Made by a program: the position numbers and the translations under genes. DNA of 20,469 nt from Pseudomonadota bacterium (lineage in GTDB: Bacteria > Pseudomonadota > Gammaproteobacteria > Burkholderiales > Burkholderiaceae_C), in the NCBI GenBank assembly GCA_023422975.1, contig JAFAGF010000027.1, forward strand, positions 1-20,469. Direction: 5' to 3'. Below the pieces are notes generated by a model that had not been told where the DNA came from, searched no databases, and was given only the letters and a program-made list of their open reading frames with translations. This document shows positions 14,322 through 20,469 of this stretch, in pieces (within the stretch, counting starts at the first letter, position 1; every line of letters starts with the position of its first letter).

Positions 14322-14894
14322 ATGAAACAACTGATTGCCTCCGTTTTGCTGATTGCACCTGCATTGGCTTTGGTAACTACTGCACAGGCTGCAACCACCA
14401 CCAAGCCGGTGGCAACCAAAGCAACTACTGCAGTGAAAAAAACGACTGCACCTGTGAAGAAGACCGCTACACCCCGTAAAAAAGCTGCTGCGGCCACGGT
14501 GGCGACGGGTGCAGCTGCTGCTGTGATGGCTCCTCGTGTGTTGAATGCCGATGAGCTTGCGCTGGCAGATCGCGTCCACACAGGACGCATTGCATGTGAG
14601 CTGGGGCAGCACGTCAGCGTGACCAAGGATGGCAGCAACGCGGGTCACTTTTTGGTCAGTGGCAATGGCTTTAACTTCCATATGGCCCCAGTGGGCACCA
14701 GCACGGGCGTTGTTCGCTTGGAAGATCAGAAATCCGGCGCCGTTTGGTTGCAAATTGCCAATAAATCCATGCTCATGAATCAAAAGCAAGGCAAACGCTT
14801 AGCTGATGAATGCATGAGTCCCGAACAGCTTCAGGTGGCAGAGGCCATCAAAAAGAGCCCCCCACCCAGCCTGCTGGATGCGCCTGGAAAGTAA
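14322..14894 (+). CDS. Secreted protein with Lys/Ala/Thr-rich linker and possible MliC-like domain
   Basis: A 190-residue exported protein. Residues 1-23 are a Sec signal peptide (KQLIASVLLIAPALALVTTAQA, cut after AQA). Residues about 24-70 are a low-complexity linker of Lys, Thr, Ala and Pro. Residues about 83-165 form a compact domain with Cys92 near its start and Cys164 near its end, and the core TSTGVVRLEDQKSGAVWLQI then NKSMLMN. The cysteine placement and the SxxG...W...M pattern recall the MliC/PliC periplasmic lysozyme inhibitors, but I cannot confirm this. The tail is Pro-rich. The ATG at 14322 has GGAG at ideal spacing. It begins 50 bases after the CitE-like gene and ends 64 bases before acnB, so co-transcription is likely although its role looks unrelated. 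Confidence 0.8.
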   Translation: MKQLIASVLLIAPALALVTTAQAATTTKPVATKATTAVKKTTAPVKKTATPRKKAAAATVATGAAAAVMAPRVLNADELALADRVHTGRIACELGQHVSVTKDGSNAGHFLVSGNGFNFHMAPVGTSTGVVRLEDQKSGAVWLQIANKSMLMNQKQGKRLADECMSPEQLQVAEAIKKSPPPSLLDAPGK

Positions 14895-14958
14895 TTTCAG
14901 GGCGCAAAAGCGCTGTAAAACGCTGCCCCACTCTTAGAAAACCAATGGAGAGAGAACC

Positions 14959-17550
14959 ATGTTGAAAGCCTACCGTGACCATGTGGCCGAGCGCGCCACA
15001 CTGGGCATTCCCCCTTTGGCGCTGGACGCCAAGCAAACTGCTGAACTGATCGAGCTGATCAAGAATCCTCCTGCTGGTGAAGAAGAATTCCTGCTGGATT
15101 TGCTGACGCACCGCGTGCCTCCTGGGGTCGATGATGCCGCCAAGGTGAAGGCATCTTTCTTGGCTGCTGTGGCTCACGGTGACCTGAAGGTGGGCCTGAT
15201 CTCCAAGGCCAAGGCCACAGAGTTGCTGGGCACCATGGTGGGCGGCTACAACGTACATCCTCTGATTGAATTGCTGGATGATGCAGAAGTGGCGTCCGTA
15301 GCAGCTGACGCTTTGAAGAAGACATTGCTCATGTTTGACTTCTTCAACGACGTGGCAACCAAGGCCAAGGCTGGTAACGCCAAGGCTAAGGAAGTGATGC
15401 AAAGCTGGGCTGATGCCGAGTGGTTCACATCGCGCCCCAAGGTTGAAGAAAAAATCACCGTCACAGTCTTCAAGGTGCCCGGTGAGACCAATACCGACGA
15501 TCTGTCGCCAGCTCCTGACGCCTGGAGCCGTCCTGACATTCCGCTGCATTACCTGGCCATGCTCAAGAACACGCGTCCTGACGCCGCGTTCAAGCCGGAA
15601 GAAGACGGTAAGCGTGGCCCCATGCAGTTCATTGAAGATCTGAAGAAGAAGGGCCACCTGGTTGCTTACGTGGGTGACGTGGTTGGTACAGGTTCTTCGC
15701 GCAAGTCCGCGACCAACTCCATCATCTGGGGTACAGGTATGGACATTCCTTTCGTGCCCAATAAGCGCTTTGGTGGCGTCACACTGGGCGGCAAGATTGC
15801 TCCTATCTTCTTTAACACCCAAGAAGACTCCGGCGCGCTGCCCATTGAAGTGGATGTGACCAAGCTGGAAATGGGTGACGTGATCGATGTGCTGCCCTAT
15901 GCTGGCAAGATCACCAAAAACGGTGAAACCGTTGCCGAATTTGCGCTCAAGAGCGATGTGCTGCTAGATGAAGTGCAAGCTGGTGGCCGTATCAATCTGA
16001 TCATTGGTCGCTCGCTGACTGCAAAAGCCCGTGAATTCCTGGGTTTGCCCGCCTCCACAGCGTTCCGTCTGCCACAAGCTCCTGCGGAGTCCAAGGCAGG
16101 CTTCACGCTGGCACAAAAGATGGTGGGCCGTGCAGTGGGTTTGCCCGAAGGCCAAGGCGTGCGCCCCGGTACTTACTGCGAACCACGCATGACCACCGTC
16201 GGGTCGCAAGACACCACCGGCCCCATGACCCGCGACGAGTTGAAGGACTTGGCTTGCCTGGGCTTCTCGGCTGACTTGGTGATGCAATCTTTCTGCCACA
16301 CAGCGGCTTACCCCAAGCCAGTGGACGTGAAGACGCACCGCGAGTTGCCAGCTTTCATCTCGAATCGCGGTGGCGTGGCCCTGCGTCCTGGTGACGGCGT
16401 GATCCACAGCTGGTTGAACCGCCTGCTGCTGCCTGACACCGTTGGTACTGGCGGTGACTCGCACACCCGCTTCCCTATCGGTATCTCTTTCCCTGCAGGC
16501 TCCGGTTTGGTGGCTTTCGGTGCAGCTACGGGTGTCATGCCTTTGGACATGCCTGAGTCTGTGCTGGTGCGCTTCAAGGGTGACCTGCAGCCCGGCGTGA
16601 CTTTGCGTGATCTGGTGCACGCAATTCCGTTGTACGCGATCAAGGCCGGTCTGCTGACTGTGGCCAAAGCCGGCAAGATCAACATCTTCTCGGGCCGTAT
16701 TCTGGAAATCGAGGGCCTGCCAGACCTGAAGGTGGAACAAGCGTTTGAATTGTCTGACGCATCTGCAGAACGTTCCGCAGCAGGTTGCACGATCAAGTTG
16801 AACCCTGAGCCGATCAAGGAGTACCTGACTTCGAACATCGTTCTGATGAAGAACATGATCGCCGATGGTTACGCCGACGCAAAGACCCTGCAGCGCCGTA
16901 TCGAGAAGGTGGAAGCCTGGTTGGCCAAGCCTGATCTGCTGGAAGCCGACAAGGATGCCGAATACGCCGCCGTGATCGAAATCGATCTGGCTGACATCAA
17001 GGAACCTATCGTTTGCTGCCCGAACGACCCTGATGATGCCAAGTTCCTCTCTGACGTAGCAGGCACCAAGATTGACGAAGCCTTCATCGGCTCGTGCATG
17101 ACCAATATCGGTCACTTCCGCGCGGCTGCGAAGCTGCTGGGTGGCAAGCGTGACATTCCTGTGAAGCTGTGGGTGGCCCCTCCCACCAAGATGGATCAGA
17201 ACGAGCTGATCAAGGAAGGTCACTACGCTGCATTCGGCACAGCTGGTGCACGTACCGAAATGCCAGGCTGCTCGCTGTGCATGGGCAATCAGGCACAGGT
17301 GCGCGAAGGCGCCACCGTGATCTCGACATCTACCCGTAACTTCCCCAACCGTCTGGGCAAGAACACCAATGTGTTCCTGGGTTCGGCGGAACTGTCGGCG
17401 ATTGCTTCGCGTCTGGGTTATCTGCCTAGCAAGGAAGAGTACCTCAAGGAAATGGGCGTGATCGATGCGGACAAGGCATCGGTGTACCGCTACATGAACT
17501 TTGATCAAATCGACGAATACGCCGATGTGGCCAAGGGCGTGAACGTCTAA
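14959..17550 (+). CDS. acnB: Aconitate hydratase B
   Basis: Isomerises citrate to isocitrate via cis-aconitate in the TCA cycle, using a 4Fe-4S cluster. The 863 residues match the roughly 865 of E. coli AcnB and its domain order: an N-terminal HEAT-like helical domain (about 1-160), a swivel domain ([21 protein letters not shown]), then the catalytic core. Cluster ligands Cys713 (FIGSCMTN), Cys771 and Cys774 (PGCSLCMGN) correspond to E. coli Cys710, Cys769 and Cys772. [20 protein letters not shown] is also typical. GGAGAGAG precedes the ATG at good spacing. A strong terminator follows the stop. E. coli AcnB binds mRNA when the cluster is lost; whether this one does is unknown. Confidence 0.98.
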   Translation: MLKAYRDHVAERATLGIPPLALDAKQTAELIELIKNPPAGEEEFLLDLLTHRVPPGVDDAAKVKASFLAAVAHGDLKVGLISKAKATELLGTMVGGYNVHPLIELLDDAEVASVAADALKKTLLMFDFFNDVATKAKAGNAKAKEVMQSWADAEWFTSRPKVEEKITVTVFKVPGETNTDDLSPAPDAWSRPDIPLHYLAMLKNTRPDAAFKPEEDGKRGPMQFIEDLKKKGHLVAYVGDVVGTGSSRKSATNSIIWGTGMDIPFVPNKRFGGVTLGGKIAPIFFNTQEDSGALPIEVDVTKLEMGDVIDVLPYAGKITKNGETVAEFALKSDVLLDEVQAGGRINLIIGRSLTAKAREFLGLPASTAFRLPQAPAESKAGFTLAQKMVGRAVGLPEGQGVRPGTYCEPRMTTVGSQDTTGPMTRDELKDLACLGFSADLVMQSFCHTAAYPKPVDVKTHRELPAFISNRGGVALRPGDGVIHSWLNRLLLPDTVGTGGDSHTRFPIGISFPAGSGLVAFGAATGVMPLDMPESVLVRFKGDLQPGVTLRDLVHAIPLYAIKAGLLTVAKAGKINIFSGRILEIEGLPDLKVEQAFELSDASAERSAAGCTIKLNPEPIKEYLTSNIVLMKNMIADGYADAKTLQRRIEKVEAWLAKPDLLEADKDAEYAAVIEIDLADIKEPIVCCPNDPDDAKFLSDVAGTKIDEAFIGSCMTNIGHFRAAAKLLGGKRDIPVKLWVAPPTKMDQNELIKEGHYAAFGTAGARTEMPGCSLCMGNQAQVREGATVISTSTRNFPNRLGKNTNVFLGSAELSAIASRLGYLPSKEEYLKEMGVIDADKASVYRYMNFDQIDEYADVAKGVNV

Positions 17551-17567
17551 GCTTTATTGCTGCAAGC

Positions 17568-17604
17568 AAAAACCTGCTGCGCACTGCGCGGCAGGTTTTT
17601 TTTT
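17568..17604 (+). terminator. Rho-independent terminator of acnB
   Basis: The stem AAAAACCTGC/GCAGGTTTTT (17568-17577 and 17591-17600) has an inner GCGC-ACT-GCGC extension and is followed by four more T, 18 bases after the acnB stop. It closes the mdh-to-acnB unit. Confidence 0.92.
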
Positions 17605-17709
17605 GCCACTGTGTACGTGCTGACCGAAATGGGCGCGTTGCAGTCAAGGCTGATGTTTCACACGTTAGGATGCGCGCACATGGTGTTGTGGATGCAAAGG
17701 AGATTGCCT

Positions 17710-18390
17710 GTGGTGCAGAAACTAGGTGCAGTGGCAGCAGGCATTGTTGGTGCGCTGTCTTTGATGGGTGCGTGCGCCACCCAGCCTTCCGTCGAGGTGG
17801 ATGAAATTTTCCAGGCTGCCGCCGCCAATCAGGCGCACGCCATTCGTCGTTTGGTGGCTGCTGGTGTGCCGCTGGATGTGCGCAATGCTGCGGGTGCCAC
17901 GCCGCTGCTGGTAGCGACACACCACAACAGTGTGGATGCGGCGGCTGCCCTGATAGAGGCGGGCGCAGACGTCAATGCCAAAGATCACATCCAAGACAGC
18001 CCTTATCTGTATGCCGGAGCGCGCGGTCATTTGGAAATTCTCAAAATGACACTTGCCCACGGCGCTGACGTGCGCAGTCTCAATCGCTACCAGGGCACGG
18101 CCTTGATTCCTGCCGCAGAGCGTGGGCACGTGCAGGCCGTACGGGTGCTCATCCAGGCAGGGGTGGATGTGGACCATGTGAACAAACTAGGCTGGACGGC
18201 TTTGATTGAAGCCATCATTTTGGGTAATGGTGGCAGGGCACACCAGCAGATTGTGCAGGCCTTGGTTGAAGCGGGTGCCAACCTCAATTTGGCGGATCCT
18301 CAGGGCAGAACACCGTTGGTTTTGGCCAGAGCACATGGCTACACAGCCATTGAAAAAATTTTGAATGATGCGGGAGCACGCGAACCATGA
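17710..18390 (+). CDS. Ankyrin-repeat lipoprotein
   Basis: A protein of about 226 residues with an N-terminal signal (VVQKLGAVAAGIVGALSLMG) ending in a lipobox-like LMGAC with Cys22, so probably a lipoprotein exported to the periplasm. The rest is about six ankyrin repeats (for example ATPLLVATHHNSVDAAAALI, ALIEAGADVNAKD, GWTALIEAI, RTPLVLARAHGYTAIEKIL), a fold for binding proteins. The partner is unknown. The GTG at 17710 (or 17713) is chosen because AAAGGAG lies at 17696-17702 with ideal spacing and the signal peptide starts there; ATG codons at 17692 and 17680 are weaker alternatives. Its stop overlaps the start of the deaminase gene (ATGA), implying translational coupling. Confidence 0.85.
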   Translation: MVQKLGAVAAGIVGALSLMGACATQPSVEVDEIFQAAAANQAHAIRRLVAAGVPLDVRNAAGATPLLVATHHNSVDAAAALIEAGADVNAKDHIQDSPYLYAGARGHLEILKMTLAHGADVRSLNRYQGTALIPAAERGHVQAVRVLIQAGVDVDHVNKLGWTALIEAIILGNGGRAHQQIVQALVEAGANLNLADPQGRTPLVLARAHGYTAIEKILNDAGAREP

Positions 18391-18866
18391 TCGAAGCACA
18401 CGACGATGCGCACTTTTTGCGCCAAGCGATTGCACTGGCGTACGCCAATACCGAGCAGGGAGGGCGTCCATTTGGTGCCGTGGTGGTGAAGGGCGGGGAG
18501 GTCATTGCTTCTGCCGTCAATGAAATTTTAACTACGAACGACCCCACTGCACACGCTGAAATGCTGGCGATTCGCCGTGCCAGCCAGCATCTGGCCTCTC
18601 CCAGTTTGCAGCATTGTGTGGTGTACGCCAGCGGCCATCCCTGCCCCATGTGTTTGGCGGCCATGCGTATGGCGGGAGTGAGTCAGGTGGTGTATGCCCA
18701 CTCCAATGCCGATGCTGCGCCGTTTGGCCTGTCGACAGCGGCGGTGTACGAAGAGCTGGCCAAGCCCTTTGCTTTGCAGTCGATGCCCATGCGCCATGTG
18801 CCAGCCCGTTGGGAAACATGCCCTGATCTGTACGCGCACTGGAAGCGCCATCAAGTAGCCGCCTGA
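18387..18866 (+). CDS. Zinc-dependent nucleoside/guanine-type deaminase (CMP/dCMP deaminase fold)
   Basis: A 159-residue cytoplasmic deaminase. The zinc and catalytic motif HAE (His56-Ala57-Glu58) and the PCPMC motif with Cys86 and Cys89 are intact, as is RPFGAVVVKGGEVI at 27-40. The C-terminal part (PFGLSTAAVYEELAKP) looks more like guanine deaminase and related nucleoside deaminases than tRNA-specific TadA, so a free base or nucleoside is the likelier substrate; this is inferred. The ATG overlaps the stop of the ankyrin gene by four bases. There is no obvious functional tie between a periplasmic ankyrin lipoprotein and a cytoplasmic deaminase. No terminator was recognised after it. Confidence 0.88.
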   Translation: MIEAHDDAHFLRQAIALAYANTEQGGRPFGAVVVKGGEVIASAVNEILTTNDPTAHAEMLAIRRASQHLASPSLQHCVVYASGHPCPMCLAAMRMAGVSQVVYAHSNADAAPFGLSTAAVYEELAKPFALQSMPMRHVPARWETCPDLYAHWKRHQVAA

Positions 18867-18922
18867 TGCGCTGAGCGGTTGCATTGAGCCGTCACCGCAG
18901 ATTTTCCAACGAGGCTAAGAGG

Positions 18923-19561
18923 TTAAGAGGCGACGGGTGGCGTTGCCGTCGCCGTCGCTAACGCACCCTCCTGAGGGCTGGGTGCAGTGGGGGCAGCCTG
19001 TAGCACACTCAACGTGGCGTTGAGCCAGTCATCAAAGCCTTTGTGTACCAGCTCGTAGGTCTTGCCTATGCCTGCGGCCACAGGGCTGCCTTCGCCCAGC
19101 ACCCCTAAGCTGTTGAGAATGTCTTGGGCTTCTGCGTAGCCTTGCTCAAAGCCGCCGCGGATGGTTGCCACAAACGCCTGTGCAACATCGGCCATGTCTT
19201 CGTCGGGATGCAGCGCAGCGAAGGTGTGGAACATGGCAGTCGACATGCTGACGATGCGGCCTGCCGTGGCTTCGGGGCTGTTGTCTTGCGAGACTGCATT
19301 TTGGATGGCTTCGGGGCCAAGCTCTGGTGCCAGCGCGGTGTTGATCTCGTCAATGGCGGTGCGGTAGAGCAGCGACAGCCCTTCGTTACCCGCTTGAATA
19401 CTGACTTGCAGCGAGGCTTCCAGAATTTGCGTATTGCGCAGGTCGCGCTGGCCTTGGCTGGTGGTGGCCGCAGCCTTTTGTGCGTCTTCCAAAGGCGTGG
19501 CTTTGGGGGCGGTGACGGCGTCGACCGCCGCAGTGGGGGCAATGGAAGAGGTGAGGGGCAT
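18923..19561 (-). CDS. DUF5610 domain protein of unknown function
   Basis: A 212-residue protein, probably soluble. The first 45 residues are low-complexity (Ala, Thr, Pro), and the tail is again Ala/Thr/Pro-rich. Between them is a helical domain I recall as DUF5610: LLYRTAIDEINTALAPELG, SPEATAGRIVSMSTAMFHTFAALHPDEDM, GGFEQGYAEAQDILNSLGVL and IGKTYELVHKGFDDWLN. No signal peptide or membrane segment was found. The ATG at 19561 has GGAG at good spacing on the minus strand; the open frame extends 18 codons upstream without support. It is convergent with the deaminase gene and divergent from ccoG. No function is known to me. Confidence 0.82.
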   Translation of the reverse strand: MPLTSSIAPTAAVDAVTAPKATPLEDAQKAAATTSQGQRDLRNTQILEASLQVSIQAGNEGLSLLYRTAIDEINTALAPELGPEAIQNAVSQDNSPEATAGRIVSMSTAMFHTFAALHPDEDMADVAQAFVATIRGGFEQGYAEAQDILNSLGVLGEGSPVAAGIGKTYELVHKGFDDWLNATLSVLQAAPTAPSPQEGALATATATPPVAS

Positions 19562-19653
19562 GGCGCGCTCCAGGTAAAAAATGGCAGACAAGGGCTTGCC
19601 ATGCATTTCGGCCAATGCACCGGGGTTTGAAGTACCGTTGGTCGCCTATGCAT

Positions 19654-19737
19654 AAAAACATAGCTTGTAGTGCTTGATCTGCAAGATTTTCATGCATAAA
19701 AGGTTCTGAAAGCATTGAAAGGCAAGCGCTTAATGCT
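19654..19737. repeat. Degenerate copy of the dispersed palindromic repeat
   Basis: AGCTTGTAGTGCTTG (19662-19676) and the partly complementary CAAGCGCTTAATGCT (19723-19737) are 61 bases apart start to start, almost the same layout as the element at 5744-5819 (60 bases). The left arm is preceded by an A-run, as in the other copies. ATGCATAAAA also occurs twice here (19649 and 19692). Arms match at about 10 of 15 positions, so the copy is decayed or the match partly fortuitous. Confidence 0.5.
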
Positions 19738-19751
19738 TCTTAAATAAATGC

Positions 19752-19791
19752 CTGATACGGTTGGATTTTGAAAAAATTCATCTGATACGGT
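19752..19791. repeat. Two direct repeats CTGATACGGT upstream of ccoG
   Basis: CTGATACGGT occurs at 19752-19761 and 19782-19791, exactly 30 bases apart, close to three helical turns, and 100-140 bases before the ccoG start. This would suit a regulator binding one face of the DNA. No known consensus was recognised. A canonical FNR site (TTGAT-N4-ATCAA), often found near cbb3 genes, was not seen. Confidence 0.55.
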
Positions 19792-19891
19792 GTTTATGGG
19801 GGCGATCTGATGCTTTTGTTCTGCGGCCACTGCGCGCACAGTCGGTGCCGAGCACCGCTGGTAGGGACTGGCGGGCGAGCCCTTTGAAGCT

Positions 19892-20469
19892 ATGCCTCAC
19901 AACAATATTTCCACGAACAGCGACGATCGCGCAGGTGCGCCGCGCAAGACGATCCCGATTCACGGAGAGCCCCTTGCTGTGCCTTTTTACGAGGCGCGCA
20001 AAAAAATTCAGCCGCGCTCTATCCAGGGGGTGTTTGCCAACTGGCGCTGGGCGCTGGTGTGGCTGACGCAGCTGTTTTTTTACGGCGTGCCCTGGCTGCA
20101 AATTAATGGCCGCCAAGCCCTGCTGTTTGATTTGGAGCAGCGGCGTTTTTATATTTTTGGCTGGTTGCTGTACCCGCAGGACTTTATTTACCTGACAGCG
20201 CTGCTCATCATCAGCGCTTTGGCGCTGTTCTTGTTTACCACGGTGGCGGGGCGGCTGTGGTGCGGTTTCAGCTGCCCGCAGTCGGTGTACACCGAAATCT
20301 TCATGTGGATAGAGCGCCGCGTGGAGGGCGACCGCAGCGCGCGCTTGCGGCTGGATGGCAGCGGCTGGACGCTGGAAAAACTGGCCAAGCGCGGCAGCAA
20401 GCACCTGCTGTGGCTGCTGCTGTCACTGTGGACGGGGTTCACCTTTGTGGGCTACTTTGTGCCTATCCG
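19892..20469 (+). CDS. ccoG: Cytochrome cbb3 oxidase assembly protein CcoG (FixG), 5' part
   Basis: Membrane iron-sulfur protein needed to assemble cytochrome cbb3 oxidase; in studied bacteria it handles copper for the oxidase. The window end cuts it after 192 codons, of roughly 470-490 expected. The N-terminal part IPIHGEPLAVPFYEARKKIQPRSIQGVFANWRW is typical in character, with membrane helices at about 51-68, 97-118 and 171-190. The hallmark AGRLWCGFSCPQSVYTEIFMWIERRVEG has Cys124 and Cys128. The ferredoxin-like cluster motifs lie beyond the window. The ATG at 19892 is chosen as the start by homology length; its ribosome site is weak. The ccoNOP genes are not seen here and might lie downstream. 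Confidence 0.93.
   Translation, partial: MPHNNISTNSDDRAGAPRKTIPIHGEPLAVPFYEARKKIQPRSIQGVFANWRWALVWLTQLFFYGVPWLQINGRQALLFDLEQRRFYIFGWLLYPQDFIYLTALLIISALALFLFTTVAGRLWCGFSCPQSVYTEIFMWIERRVEGDRSARLRLDGSGWTLEKLAKRGSKHLLWLLLSLWTGFTFVGYFVPI

Larger units (their letters stand above)
19562..19891. other. Non-coding divergent region between the DUF5610 gene and ccoG
   Basis: 330 bases without a supported gene. It holds the degenerate palindromic repeat (19654-19737), a weak promoter-like TTGAAA at 19715-19720 with an AT-rich stretch near 19738-19748, the CTGATACGGT direct repeats, and a short hairpin CGGTGC-CGA-GCACCG at 19843-19857. A frame running through 19761-20066 overlaps ccoG and is not coding-like. 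Confidence 0.6.

Noticed and set aside
14900..14928. Hairpin-like GGGC...AGCG...CGCT-GCCC before acnB as a terminator or attenuator
   Set aside because: The stem is interrupted by a five-base bulge and has no T-run, so the support is too weak.
15964..17508. A 514-codon minus-strand frame opposite acnB
   Set aside because: Antisense to acnB and without recognisable domain or ribosome site.
19673..19687. TTGATCTGCAAGAT near ccoG as an FNR (anaerobox) site
   Set aside because: Only the left half-site TTGAT fits; the right half should be ATCAA and is AAGAT.
19761..20066. A 101-codon plus-strand frame overlapping the ccoG start
   Set aside because: It overlaps the clearly homologous CcoG frame and has an Arg-rich, out-of-frame composition.

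Overview
The window looks like chromosomal DNA of a betaproteobacterium of the order Burkholderiales, most likely family Comamonadaceae (Acidovorax/Comamonas relatives). The basis is protein similarity as I recall it, the gene order gntR-sdhCDAB-sdhE-gltA beside mdh, a citE-like gene and acnB, and intergenic palindromes of a type I associate with this family. No rRNA, tRNA, CRISPR array, transposase or phage gene was found.

Left part (1-4801): the 3' end of a TrmJ-type tRNA methyltransferase gene, then cysE (serine acetyltransferase) with its own terminator. Next is a divergent pair: an ArsR-rhodanese fusion regulator on the minus strand and a small DUF1360-like membrane protein on the plus strand, separated by a perfect inverted repeat. 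A nitroreductase follows, with a strong terminator. Then comes a TetR regulator and an EmrE-like small multidrug resistance transporter, preceded by an 18-bp perfect palindrome.

Central part (4802-17604): map (methionine aminopeptidase, minus strand), then a large TCA-cycle block. On the minus strand, in transcription order, are a GntR/HutC regulator, sdhC, sdhD, sdhA, sdhB, sdhE and gltA. Divergently on the plus strand are mdh, a CitE-like CoA-ester lyase, a secreted protein resembling MliC-type lysozyme inhibitors, and acnB. The block thus encodes citrate synthase, aconitase, succinate dehydrogenase and malate dehydrogenase with a regulator in the middle. A palindrome and direct repeats in the gntR-mdh divergent region are the obvious candidate operator.

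Right part (17605-20469): an ankyrin-repeat lipoprotein gene overlapping a zinc nucleoside/guanine-type deaminase gene, a minus-strand DUF5610 protein, a 330-bp non-coding stretch with repeats, and the 5' end of ccoG, the cytochrome cbb3 oxidase assembly protein, cut by the window end.

No single gene here is an obvious new system. The most unusual signals are a dispersed palindromic repeat seen at three places, one of them in frame inside trmJ; a possible sulfur-sensing ArsR-rhodanese/DUF1360 pair with a clear operator; a terminator-like hairpin facing the wrong way just upstream of gltA; and a possible lysozyme-inhibitor-like secreted protein embedded among TCA genes.
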